NCBI GenBank assembly: GCA_003427395.1
Contig: BFEA01000892.1
Location: 207,078-243,329 of the forward strand
DNA from: Chara braunii
Taxonomy: Eukaryota; Streptophyta; Charophyceae; Charales; Characeae
Length of the DNA: 36,252 nt
Direction of reading: 5' to 3'
The position numbers and the translations under genes were made by a program. Positions 1-10,146 of the stretch are shown here, in pieces; position 1 is the stretch's first letter; each line of letters begins with the position of its first letter. The notes below the pieces were generated by a model. That model made no database searches and had not been told where the DNA came from. It worked only from the letters and a program-made list of their open reading frames with translations.

Positions 1-237
1 AGCCAGTACTATCTAATGCTGCTGTAAGTGAACCAGTCAAAATACATTTAGACTATGTTGACAATCTGTTGTGGATGCTGTAGATTGCAACTTGTTCGGT
101 AGAGTAGGGGACCTGCCAGACACAACTATTTTTAGAAAATTAGGTGTCGGTCAGACACATGCTGCGGTAGGACTCCAACAGGGGGTTGTAGTGCAGATAT
201 TGTCTGCCTAACTGATGAGTGGGTCAGACACCGATAA
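1..237 (+). other. Gypsy leader region upstream of gag
   Basis: No coding potential is evident. The frame that leads into gag has a TAA at 235-237. A short motif related to GTCAGACAC recurs three times in this stretch. No match to the 3' LTR end (CCTTGCA) or to a primer binding site was seen, so the 5' LTR must end before the window starts or has been lost. Confidence 0.4.
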
Positions 238-2036
238 CTTACACATTCGGGAGCACTTAGGGTCCCGCACGTGTATCAGGCCTTACAACCGGAAGACGAA
301 CGACGGATTCGTGTCGAACGCAGAGCCCGGGCACTAACAGCAGGGATAGCAGCAGCAAACGCAGCAGCTAGAGAGCAGGCAGCCGCAGCCAGAGCAGCAG
401 CAATGGCTAACGGCACAAGCTCTGCTGCGTCATCATCTGCATCCTCGTCAGGGACCAATGGGACCCTGTTGGGAATGCCCCAGGGTACTTCCGGGGCAAT
501 AAGTTCTAGTCAGTCCACAAGTCAAATGGCGGGCTCGCAGTTTAGCCCGTTGACCCCACGCAGCAGGGAGCTTTTAGAGCCCCAACAGGTCGAGAGGATC
601 CACTTGAAGTTAGAGAGGGAACTGAAGCAAGCAACCGACAGAGAAAACGAGATCAAACGAAGAGCGGCCAGGCTTGAAACGTTAGAGGCAGACAAGGCTG
701 AATTAGAGGGCTTGGATGAGTCAGGATTGTCTGACTCGATGAAAACATTGAAGAACAATATATTGTCGCTGCATGCGCATGTGGACAGCAGATTGGACTT
801 TATGCAAAGCACCCTAGACCAGATCTTGGACCTTTTACAAAGGCCAGGACTTAGGCCACCAGCACAGTCGCCGTTGCCGTTAACGGCGATGTCTGGCCCC
901 TTTCCCGTTCAAGCTGGCACACAACCAAGTGGCACGTCTGCAGCAGTTGCACAGACTCTTGCTTCTTCTTCTTCGGGTCCAGCGGTGGGAGCTACACCAC
1001 CGCAACAACCTGTCCCTCAACAGGGACAGCCGCAAGGTCAATGGTACCCTAAGACCCCAATGAAACCGCCTCTTGCTTTCTCAGGCGAGAGGAAGGACGA
1101 AGAACTCAACACATGGTTGAGAACAGTTCCGGTTTGGGTGAAGGCGAAGAGGACCTTGCCTGAGGACGAGTGGTTACTGCTGCATCTTATCTCGAAGGTA
1201 AGGCAGCCAAATGGCTAGATGGTATAGTTGCAAAGGCCGGGTATGGACGACGTATGGCGGACTGGGCGCAGTCTATCACGTTAGACCAGTTCTTTGAGAT
1301 GGTAGAAGCTCGCTGGCACAATCCTCAGCAGGCACAAATAGCCACTGATGCGATAAACAAACTAAATCAAAGAAAGTTTAAGTCAATCAGAGAGTTTATG
1401 ACTACCATAGAGAGCCTCATCGTCGTTCCAGGCATCAACTACAGTGACCAATTCCTGTTAACTACGTTTGTTAGATGTCTTCCAGAGAACCTCTGGAACT
1501 TGGTGGCCAGCGAGGCTCGCCTCGAGTACCATTCGTTTGAGACATTGTCTAGAAAAGCCTTAGACTTAGAGGCTACACTAGGAAATGTTCAACCCTCTCA
1601 GAATGACGCGAGGAAGAAGAAGAGTCCGCAGGAATGGAAGAAGAAGGGGGCGAAGTTGATGATGGTTGAGTCCGATGGGACTCAAACAGAGATTGATGAG
1701 CTCACAGACCTGCTGGACAGTTCAGAGTACGACGGCGAGGAGACCGTTGAGGGTAGCACCCTCGCCGCAGTAGTTAAGGCTAAGGCTGGTGGCCGAGTGA
1801 AGGGCCAACCAAAGAGTCAAGGGAAGGTCGCCTCCAATCAGATCAAAGTGGCAGACTGGGTCAAGGCAGGTCTTGATCAAGACGTGTGGCGGGACCGCCG
1901 AGTGCGTGGCGCTTGTATAAACTGTGGTGAATACGGACACACCGAGTACAAGTGCCAGAACGCCGAGGTCACGCAGAAGATACCTCCTAAGATGGGGGCA
2001 TCTTCTTCCCAAGCTTCTAGCTCGGGAAACATGTGA
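238..2036 (+). pseudogene. Gypsy gag (capsid/nucleocapsid) pseudogene
   Basis: Gag forms the retrotransposon particle and binds its RNA. The frame is open from 238 but has no ATG before 403 (residues MANGTSS), so the true start may be mutated. An Ala/Ser/Gln-rich N-terminal part is followed by a charged segment likely to form a coiled coil (about 590-730) and a capsid-like core (about 1070-1580). A CCHC zinc knuckle lies at 1913-1954 with spacing C-x2-C-x4-H-x4-C. Near 1182 the reading frame shifts: the first frame ends at 1218 and the conserved continuation begins in another frame around 1170, consistent with loss of one base. It ends in TGA at 2034-2036, and protease follows in a different frame. 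Confidence 0.88.
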
Positions 2037-3484
2037 GGCCGGTGGAAGTTTTAGCTGCTTCTACTCATGGTGAAGTGGGCCTGATACCCTCCCCACTTCA
2101 TGAGCAGGCCATAGCTAATGACTCTTCAGTCACCCCGCAGACGCATCTAGACCAAACTATGCTCTGTACGTTAGATGTGTCTGAAGCCTTAGAAGATCTG
2201 GAAAGCGAGTGGTTAAACAAGGATCCTCGCGAATCTTGGGTGGCGCTAAGGAAAGGTCCTAGAGGGGAACATTTCGTGGTGGAAGTTGATGTAGGAGGCC
2301 GCAAATGTGGTGCCTTCATAGACATAGGCTCCACGCGGAATTACATAAGTCGCGATTGTTTGGAAAGGTTGCACCTACAGGACCGGGTACGGCACCTTAG
2401 TAGACCAGTAGCATCTACTTTGGCCAACAAGGAGCGCATGATAGTCACAGACTATATCAAGGACGTAGTATGTACCTTCTCCTATGGAGGAGGAGAACTT
2501 AATCATAAGATTTCGTTCTTGGTTAGCGACGACCTACCATTCGACATGTTGTTAGGCATGTACTACCTTGAGGTTGCTAAGCCCCAGTTCGACTGGGATA
2601 AGAAGGTGCTAAAGCATAAGTTGCCCGATGGCAGGACAGTCAAATTGACTAAGTTCAAAACCAGTGGCATAATAGATACATATGGCTGCTTGTGCGCATC
2701 AGCGTTCTACAACTATTACAAACAAAACCAAAAGGAAGGTATGTACCTCGTGTATGTCTCTGAGAAAGGGGTGGCCGTTAAAACACCCCCAGAGATAGAA
2801 CGCGTCGTTGCTAAGTTCGCTGATCTGTTCGAAGAGCCCACAGGGGTCGTAGAAAGGGAAGTTGTCCATGCTATAGAAATCATCCCAGGGAGTAAAACCC
2901 CAAAGGGGAGGATCTATAGGATGGCTCCCGCCGAGTTAGATGAACTCCGGCGACAACTGAAAGAGCTGACAGAGAAGGGATGGATCCGGCCTAGTACTTC
3001 CCCTTACGGATCACCAGTACTATTTGTACCAAAGAAGGGGGGTACATTGAGGATGTGCATTGACTAAAGAGACCTCAATGCCATCACAGTGAAGAATGCA
3101 GAGCCTCTACCCCACATAGACGACCTACTAGATAGGGTGCAGGGATGCAAGTACTATAGCAAGATAGACTTGAAATCCGGCTATCATCAGATCGCAATAA
3201 GACCTGAGGACCAACACAAGACAGCTTTTCAGACTCGATATGGTCTGTATGAGTTTGTAGTGATGCCCTTTGGTCTTTGCAATGCGCCGGGAACATTCCA
3301 GCTCGCCATGAATCGGATCTTCCATAACCACTTAGATAAGTTTGTCGTGGTTTACCTTGATGACATTCTGATCTTTAGTAAGTCTGCCAAGGAGCATGCA
3401 CAACACGTTGAGACTGTACTTTCACTCCTGCGACGGCACAAGTATAAGGTCAACCTAGAGAAGTGTGAAAATTGGTCGCACTAA
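2037..3484 (+). pseudogene. Gypsy pol, protease and reverse transcriptase part (broken)
   Basis: A retropepsin-like domain occupies about 2220-2600, with the active-site region reading D-I-G-S where D-S/T-G is usual, so the second residue is altered. An LLGM motif follows near 2550. The reverse transcriptase fingers start near 2870. A TAA at 3065-3067 sits exactly where the family has Tyr after M-C-I-D, and the same frame continues after it. The palm holds the catalytic V-Y-L-D-D at about 3350-3364, intact. The frame is lost at about 3475, consistent with one inserted A in an A run. Confidence 0.92.
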
Positions 3485-4382
3485 GATATTATACTTGGGT
3501 CATGAAGTATCTGCGGAAGGGATTAGGCCGGAAGATGCGAAGGTGGCTAGTATTCGAGACTGGCCACGACCTCAAACAGTCACCGAGGTCAGATCTTTCT
3601 TAGGAATGTGCGGCTACTATAGGAACTTCGTAAATAACTATTCTACAGTCGCCTCTCCTTTGACAGATCTAACTCGACTTGACACGCCGTGGGACTGGAG
3701 TGATGAGTGTGAGGGTGTTTTCAAGCCATTGAAGCATGCACTCATCAATCATGAAGTTCTCATGGTTCCCGATCCTCAGAAGCCATTCATAGTGACCATT
3801 GACGCAAGCCAATACGGCATTGGCGCAATGCTGGCTCAACAGGATGGGAAAAAGTTGAGACCGATTGAGTACATGAGTAAGAAGATGCCATCGAAGAAAC
3901 TGGCAAAGTCCACCTACGAAAGGGAACTCTATGCTCTCTACAAGGCACTTGTCCATTTGAGACACTTCCTATTGGGAAGGTTCTTCTACTTGAGGACTGA
4001 TCACCAGATCCTCAAATGGATCAAGACTCAACCGACTCTTTCTGGCGCACTCAAGCGATGGATTGAAGTCATAGATCAATATGACTTCAAGCTTGAGTAT
4101 CTGAAGGGAGAGTACAACAAGGTTGTTGACGCGCTATCACGTAGGGCAGACTACCTAGGTGCGCTAGTTTCTGACTTTGGTGTATCTGAAGAAGTAACTC
4201 AATCATTGGTGGGAGCCTATCAGGAAGACCCTGTCACGATGGACATCATGCGCAAACTTCAGGCAAAAGACAAGGCCACGNAAAGTGAGTTTGTGGTGGT
4301 GGACGGGCTACTCTATCTTGATAAGGCCGGTGTTAAAAGGCTAGTAGTTCCATCTAGTGAACGTTTGCGTAGTTTGTTTTAG
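3465..4382 (+). pseudogene. Gypsy pol, reverse transcriptase thumb and RNase H part
   Basis: This is the continuation of pol in a shifted frame. It begins with the G-R-T-K-I-L-Y-L-G-H block after the reverse transcriptase palm. RNase H follows at about 3775-4150, with its acidic residues in T-I-D-A-S, Y-E-R-E-L, R-T-D-H-Q and V-D-A-L-S-R all present. The frame stops at TAG 4380-4382. The integrase zinc-binding motif continues in another frame, consistent with one base missing from the T run at about 4375-4379. One ambiguous base is at 4281. Confidence 0.92.
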
Positions 4383-5703
4383 GAGAAAGCCATGACGCAA
4401 CCGGGCACTTTGGTTACAAAAAGACGAGTGCTAATCTAGTACAACGATTTTGGTGGCCTGGAATGCTAAATGACGCGAAGAAGTATGTAGAGACCTGTCA
4501 GGTCTGTCAGCGGGACAAGTCGCGAACTCAAGCACCGCTTGGGTTGCTGAAGCCCTTACCTATCCCTGCTGGTCTAGGACAGAGTGTTTCCATGGATTTC
4601 ATGGACACCCTGGTGACCAGCAAGAGTGGCAAGAGGCACATCTTCGTCATCATTGATCGATTCACCAAGTACGCTAGACTAGTTGCCATGCCAGAGACCG
4701 CAAGGACGGACCATGTCATCAAGTTGTTCTAGGACAACTGGGTGCGTGACTTTAGTTTACCAAAGACAATTGTTAGTAACAGAGATGTCCGGTTCACAAG
4801 TGAGCTGTGGAAGAAGACTGCTGAGCAGATGGGCAGTCAACTTCAGAGGACTTCAGGGAATCATCCTGAAGCCAACGGACAGGCCGAACAAATGAATAGA
4901 GTTGTACAGCACTTGCAAAGGTATTACATCAAGCCCAACCAGGATGATTGGGATGAGAAGTTACCTCTCATCGCCGGCCTGTACAACAACGCTGTACACA
5001 GTAGTACCGGCGGTAGTCCTAACCAGCTACACTTGGGATGGAAGCCTAAATCTGCTCTAGACTTCCTCCTACCTGAAAACCGATCCTCTGCAACTCCAGG
5101 CACACTTGAGTATGGTGAGCAGTATGAGAAGTTGCTGCAGCAAGCTGTCGAGCATATTAAGAAAGCTCAGCAAGCAATGATTGCTTCTGAGAACAAGCAT
5201 AGACGACAATCCTCATTTCAGGTAGGGGAACGTGTCTAGGTCAAGGCTAGTGAGCTAGGACAGGAATTCGGTATCTCTAGAAAACTAATGCCTCAGTACT
5301 TTGGTCCTTGGGAAGTCCTGGATGTAGTTGGGGATGAGATGGATGGTCCTATCTATGTTATCCGTACCCTCGACACCTACGCACTCACCCTGTCTTTCAT
5401 GCCTCAAAGCTTGCACCTTTCGCTGAGACTGATCAATTCCCTTCAAGGAGATCGATGCTGCCCCCAGCCATGGATGGTCAAGTGGACATNGACGACATTG
5501 TGGATCACAAAGATCTGCCTGTTCAGAAGCCATTGGGTAGAGGAAGACCTCCTAAACCCAAGAGAGAATATCGCGTCAGATTCAGGCATCATACGGATCC
5601 AAAGGAAGACCGGTGGTTCACCAGAGAGGAACTGATGGACACAGCTCCTCAGGTGGTGGCAGAATATGAAAGGAAGCTAAAAGGGAAGACACCTGCGAAG
5701 TAA
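4383..5703 (+). pseudogene. Gypsy pol, integrase with chromodomain-like tail (broken)
   Basis: Integrase inserts the cDNA into the genome. The N-terminal HHCC zinc finger (H near 4393 and 4408, C-Q-V-C near 4498-4509) precedes a DDE core whose three acidic residues are visible: M-D-F-M-D near 4593, N-R-D-V-R near 4780 and G-Q-A-E-Q near 4877. TAG codons interrupt it at 4730-4732 and at 5237-5239, the latter where Trp is expected. A frameshift lies near 5390. The tail at about 5500-5690 (R-V-R-F-R-H to W-F-T-R-E-E-L and V-V-A-E-Y-E-R) has the layout of a degenerate chromodomain, which in chromoviruses directs integration to marked chromatin. The stop is at 5701-5703. Confidence 0.9.
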
Positions 5704-5727
5704 GCATCTCAGCGGACTTTCGAAGCT

Positions 5728-5740
5728 AAGGGGGATGGAA
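5728..5740 (+). other. Polypurine tract of the gypsy element
   Basis: A purine-rich run (AAGGGGGATGGAA) lies directly before the TG that opens the 3' LTR. In LTR elements this primes plus-strand DNA synthesis. Confidence 0.75.
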
Positions 5741-6772
5741 TGTGAGGATTGAGCCCTCAAGAAGGGGCCTTGCCATGATGTACATGTTATGGGCTAAGGC
5801 CCCAGTAAGCCTCGTGCCCGTCCTAAGTGAAGGCGGGCCAGCAAATCAACAAGAGCCCTCTATGCAAACATTTCACGAAGTGGGGTCCATACAGTTGCAG
5901 CACGCCAGTTGGTTGGAGTGCACCGAGTCTCGAATCTCTGCAAATGTGGAGATCCCAGGGCCTCTGAGTTAGTTAGGCCCTGGGCACTTGAACGTGAGGC
6001 CGACAATGCATGCTGGGTATAGAGGCCGAAAATGCCAAACGAAAATTGGCCCACTATCTGAATCTGGCCGCAGGCCTTGAAGAAAGAGGCGCAACTGCAT
6101 CACACGGGCCCCAACTGCATCGGGCCTGGGTTCAGGCACTGGGGCCCAGTCGCAGGCTGAAGGGAGGCCGCGCACACGCAACACTGGCATATAGGCAAGC
6201 AGGGCGAGTGGGCAAGGCTCTTGGCCATTGCGGGCAATGCAGGCATGCTGCGCGAACGTTGCGCTAAGGCTGAGGGAGCAGGCTAGCGCTAAAGCGGTGG
6301 GGCGCTGCCTGTGTGCGCAGGGCGCTGGCGGCCATAGCCGGGCTGCCTGAGGGCGCCGGGGAGGTGAGGGCGAAGGTGGTACTTCGGAGGTGAAGGGCGC
6401 TGTGTGGGATAACAAGGGAGAGTGTGGGTGAAGGAGGAGACGTACCTGGTGGAGGTGGAGGTCGGCATTGGTGTTGACATCATCACTCGCTGGTCGTCAA
6501 GTTGTCTGGTTGCTTTCATTGCTGTAGTTGTAGGCTTAGGCTGTAGAGTAGATAGGGCGCCTGGCGCCATTCAGGAGAGAGAGCTACATTGGGTTATGCT
6601 ATTGGNGTTGCCCTGTTGGGCTTGGACATTGACTCACGATTCTTCTGTATCNTTCTCAAATGGATGGTTACTCGGTTCCATTGTGCTATCTGCTCTTGCT
6701 TTGACTACTTGGACTTCAGTGTGATTTTGCAATCTGGATTTCTGTGCTTCCTCCATATTCATTTTCCTTGCA
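5741..6772 (+). repeat. 3' LTR of the gypsy element
   Basis: The LTR starts TGTGAGG right after the polypurine tract and ends CCTTGCA, giving an imperfect terminal inverted repeat (TGTGAGG against TGCAAGG). The right boundary is set by comparison with the related LTR at 8618-9624: both copies agree through TTTTCCTTGCA and then diverge. The length is 1032 bp. Small open frames inside it are not convincing genes. Ambiguous bases lie at 6606 and 6652. Confidence 0.8.
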
Positions 6773-6789
6773 TCAATCAATAAATGTTC

Positions 6790-7427
6790 ATAATTATCAA
6801 TAACGAATTTTATTTTGTCGGTAGATTAGGTGTCCGTTGAGATCACCTATGGTCCGGGAGTTCACCTTAGTTAGTGAACTTCCCGGAAGTTGCAGTTCTG
6901 AGGTAAACGGTTCCGAACAGTCTGCCAAACAAAAGAAATTATTTCGGATAATTAGGAAAAGGAAAAACACTCGAATTTTCAAAAAACGTGAAATTTCGGG
7001 AATTTCAACCTAACAGAGTCCGATTTTCAGAAGGCCGAAGTCCGCATTCGGAAATTCAACAATTACTACAATTAGGGAAAAAGGAAAAAATTCACGAAAA
7101 TTTCGGACTTCAACCCTAATTTTCCGCGATTTCGCGGAATTTCTGGTTTTACGGTTCCAAAAATGCGAATTTTCCCCCAATGTGGAAAACCGAAACTTTT
7201 ATCGCAACCCTAATTCAATAGCGAATTAAAACAGAATACCGAATTAAAACAGAATACCGAATTAAAACAGAATACTGAATCAAAACAGAATACCGAATTA
7301 AAAAAAAATAGAATTTTGTAACTTGCATTTCGATAGTAATGCTGAACTAATTCGGGAAAGACAATGCTACTTAAGCAATTGATTCCCTAATCAGAATTAC
7401 CTTGTGAGCAGATCCACTTGATTGGTC
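6790..7427 (-). mobile_element. Probable leader of a minus-strand LTR retrotransposon
   Basis: This AT-rich stretch has no convincing reading frame on either strand. It lies just inside a minus-strand primer binding site (7428-7440) and contains a tandem 18-bp repeat, so it is best read as the untranslated leader of an element pointing left, cut off near the gypsy LTR. The assignment rests on position and on the primer site, not on coding sequence. Confidence 0.4.
7223..7294. repeat. Tandem repeat, 18-bp unit, four copies
   Basis: The unit GAATTAAAACAGAATACC repeats at 7223-7240, 7241-7258, 7259-7276 and 7277-7294, the last two with one or two changes. A fifth, broken unit runs into an A run from 7295. 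Confidence 0.9.
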
Positions 7428-7440
7428 TGCTCCGATACCA
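7428..7440 (-). other. Primer binding site for initiator Met tRNA
   Basis: On the minus strand the sequence reads TGGTATCGGAGCA. It differs by one base from TGGTATCAGAGC, the classic complement of plant initiator Met tRNA used by many LTR elements. It sits three bases inside a TG-starting (plus strand) LTR edge at 7444. Confidence 0.6.
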
Positions 7441-7443
7441 AAC

Positions 7444-7968
7444 TGTTGCATACTGGTGAATACTTTACCAGGTATGGGCAGAACCAAAGATCAACCAATA
7501 TAGGATGAGCATGTATACAGCGGAAGTCTGAGAAATGGACTGACTCACATAGACTGAACTCACCCAGACCTCACTCAACACACAAGCAATCGTGAGATGG
7601 TGGGGTCTGAAGCCAAGCATAGACGATGCTTCAGGCCCCGTACAACCATACACAGATGAATGGTGGGAGGAAAGACGATGGAGGTGGAAGGTATAGGCAC
7701 CGCCAGATGTCACCGAGCTAGAATCCAGAAGGTCGCCGATATGGTAGTCCAAAATGTCACCGAACAAATCAGAATGTGGTGGACCATAAATCACCAATGT
7801 CGGAGGTACAGAATCCTAATGTAACCGGTGTCCGATCTGTGATGCCGCCTGGTATCCAGCCCAACTATCTCCAATGTCTCGAACCCGGTAAGAGTACCGC
7901 AGCCTCCTACCACCGAAGTCCAATCACTGATCTCTGTCCAACTCGTATCAAGTCTCCAGTCTGAAGAA

Positions 7969-8003
<35 letters not shown>

Positions 8004-8005
8004 AG

Positions 8006-8036
<31 letters not shown>

Positions 8037-8100
8037 CCGAGAGGGGCAGAGGAGAGAAGGAGGTGGTGAGTCCGCCCAGGCTCCTACCTGCAGATGCAAG
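7444..8100 (-). repeat. Putative LTR of the minus-strand element, far end not located
   Basis: The plus strand opens with TGTTGCATACTGG directly next to the primer site, so on the minus strand the LTR ends in GCAACA. No matching second LTR or clear far end could be found, so the right boundary given is only a guess. A GAA microsatellite lies inside. No gene is supported here. Confidence 0.4.
7963..8035 (+). repeat. GAA microsatellite
   Basis: About 24 GAA units run almost without interruption (one GAG near 7978). Confidence 0.98.
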
Positions 8101-8230
8101 CTGGCGCCTTGGAACTGTTGAAGACCCGCAGCTTCAACCTGGAGCTATGGCGCTGCGCAGGTAAGCCGGTAAGTGTCCATCTGCCACCCCTAGCTGTCAC
8201 TCAGCGCTAATCGGCGGTGCTGTGCTCGGA

Positions 8231-8257
8231 GCTGCGCTAAACCAAGATTAGCGCAGC
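8231..8257. repeat. Perfect 10-bp inverted repeat with 7-base loop
   Basis: GCTGCGCTAA (8231-8240) and TTAGCGCAGC (8248-8257) are exact reverse complements around the loop ACCAAGA. Function is unknown; it could be a transposon end or a transcript hairpin. Confidence 0.85.
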
Positions 8258-8617
8258 GGTTCCTCAAACTGAAATGGCCGTTGGCTGGGCCTAAATACCG
8301 GCCGGCGGCCAGTTCGGCCTCTGCCTCCCACGGTGGCCTCCGATCTGAACCGTCGGATCTATCGTCCGATCCGTGGTTCAGGTCGGACCAGTTTTCGGGA
8401 AGCAGGCTGCCTAAATGGCGGCCTGGTCCAAACGAAACGTTTGGCCTTTTCCCGCCCAGGGCCTGCCGCTGCAGGGGCTGGTCTAGAACCGGTTGCCCAA
8501 GGCCAAAGGGGCGGCCTAAAAAGGTCCGACCTTTGGGCCGGCCTGGCCTGGATTATCGTGTCCAGGCCCTCGGAACCCCTCAGCCTAGTCGTAGGGCCTG
8601 AAAGGGCCCATGTGGAA
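8258..8617. other. GC-rich stretch without a supported gene
   Basis: The sequence is rich in GGCC and CCGG and has open frames on both strands. None shows a recognisable motif, and the overlapping frames are what high GC content produces. It ends in TGTGGAA just before the LTR-like copy, similar to the gypsy polypurine tract end. It could be a remnant of an internal region. Confidence 0.35.
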
Positions 8618-9624
8618 TGTAGTATGTAACAGAGAGAGAGATTTGCGGGGATTTGTGTCCTCGGCATGCCCGTAAGGGGCCCCGCTGCAAGCATCTGGCC
8701 CGCCCTAAGTGAAGGCGGGCCCCGAATCTCAAAGAGGCCTGAATATTTGCAAATTTGACAGTTACCACGTGCCAGGTGGTTGCATATGCCCTGCTCGCGA
8801 GCATCAGATTCTTCTGTGAGCCTTCTAGGCTCTTCCATTCTTGACTTGGAAGCTGGCCTCTTGGCCAATCCAGAAGCCGGGAACATCTCAGGGCAGCATG
8901 GGGTGGGTGGGGGCGCCTATCCAATTCGGTCCCAGGCCACTGTCTGAATAGGCCTGGGCACAGACACTTTCGCCCAACCTGAAGCTAAAGGGCACACACG
9001 AGTCCAGCTCCAGGCAGCAAAGAGCCAGGCTGAGGGGTTGGCATTCGGGCACTTGCTCTTCATGCGGCAGCGCTGCCAGTACGTGTGCTGAAGGCCGCTG
9101 GAAGAGAGTGTGTCTGGCGCACGCGGGCGCAGGTGGGAGAGAGGGCGCTGCTAGTAATTAGCGCCACAGCCCAGCCTCCATAGCCGGGCTTGGGCTGAAG
9201 GACAGGTCAGCGGAGTTAGGCAGTGGTCCTTGGTTGGAGGAGCGTGTGGAGGAACACAAGGGACAGTGAGAGAGAGCGACAGGGGGAGTGATGTGATAGC
9301 ACGTACCTGGTCCTGGCAGAGGTCTGCATGGTCATGTGCTTTGGTTGCTGCTGCTGACGTCAACTGGTTGCTTTGTCATTTTGTTAGGCTAGCGAAGTAG
9401 CTGTATGATAGTAGTTTAAGCGCTGAGCGCCGATAGCAGGAAGAGCTTCGAGTACATTGTTGTTGGTGTCGAGAGAGGGCTCTCATTGACAATCGCTGCT
9501 TTGGTTCTCCTTCAGTGTGATTTCAGTGCATTTCTGCTTTTTGGACAGCTTACAAATATCTGGCATTCAATGTGATTTTGCAATCTGGAGTTCTGTCATT
9601 TCGCTATTGCTCATTTTCCTTGCA
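8618..9624 (+). repeat. Diverged LTR related to the gypsy 3' LTR (solo or remnant)
   Basis: It shares collinear blocks with the LTR at 5741-6772. CCTAAGTGAAGGCGGGCC is at 8704-8721 (86 bases from the start, against 81), CCATAGCCGGGCT at 9178-9190, ACGTACCTGGT near 9302, and TGTGATTTTGCAATCTGGA at 9571-9589 (53 bases before the end, against 52). Both end in TTTTCCTTGCA. The length of 1007 bp is close to 1032 bp. No internal coding region flanks it, and the 5-bp flanks (TGGAA and GATTC) do not match, so a clean solo LTR is not proven. Confidence 0.72.
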
Positions 9625-10072
9625 GATTCTTGGTTGTTGCTGAGTTGCGGCCATGGCTGGCAGACTGCACACAAGCAAACTTGTCGCATAAGACCTTGTT
9701 GAAGCAATTTGCAAAAAGTTCTCATATCATTCTCATGTGATGAAGTGTGCTGTTGGTGTGCTGTGAGATGTTGTGCAACGTGAATGAACCCACTTGAAAA
9801 CGTCAAATGTCAAGCAGAGTAAATAACTAAATTCCCTCATCAGCATTCATACCATCTTCCCGTCATTATTTCTTACCCATACCAACATCCACCTTTGGAA
9901 TTTTGGAGCAATAAAATACACTTGAAGTGTCTTAAACATTTGGAAGCCCTACACGGATACGCAACAAACCCCAAACCTCCCTCCGTATGCCTACACAACC
10001 CCATGGCTACCTGTGAATGCTAGGAAACTTGGCTCGCCTGGCTTGGAGAAACACTGGGTCTTCTTCCCACCC
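9625..10072. other. Intergenic or intronic DNA, nothing recognised
   Basis: No frame with a recognisable motif and no repeat shared with the rest of the window was seen. Confidence 0.4.
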
Positions 10073-10146
10073 CATCTGGCTGAATGGTATACACATGTAA
10101 CTTTTGGTCAACAGATCATCAGTTCGAATCCTGATGAAATCAGATG
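10073..10146 (+). pseudogene. tRNA-like relic or SINE head
   Basis: An A-box-like TGGCTGAATGG (10077-10087) and a B-box-like AGTTCGAATCC (10121-10131) are spaced as in a tRNA. Outer arms CATCTG and CAGATG can pair, and ATCAG pairs with CTGAT around the T loop. The anticodon stem is poorly paired and the T loop is one base too long, so this is not a functional tRNA. It could be a decayed tRNA or the head of a SINE. Confidence 0.3.

Larger units (their letters stand above)
1..6772 (+). mobile_element. Ty3/gypsy LTR retrotransposon, 5' LTR outside window, degenerate
   Basis: The order of parts is leader, gag, protease, reverse transcriptase, RNase H, integrase, chromodomain-like tail, polypurine tract and 3' LTR. 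Integrase after RNase H is the Ty3/gypsy arrangement, and the chromodomain-like tail suggests a chromovirus. The coding part is interrupted by frameshifts near 1182, 2030, 3475, 4380 and 5390 and by stops at 3065-3067, 4730-4732 and 5237-5239, so this copy cannot be autonomous. The left 5' LTR and primer binding site are not in the window. Single ambiguous bases lie at 4281, 5490, 6606 and 6652. Family assignment is firm; the exact clade is inferred. Confidence 0.93.

Noticed and set aside
7223-7294. CRISPR-like array
   Set aside because: The 18-bp units are directly adjacent with no spacers, in eukaryotic DNA.
8281-8924. Overlapping open frames on both strands in the GC-rich region
   Set aside because: High GC content removes stop codons in several frames at once, and no frame has a recognisable motif.
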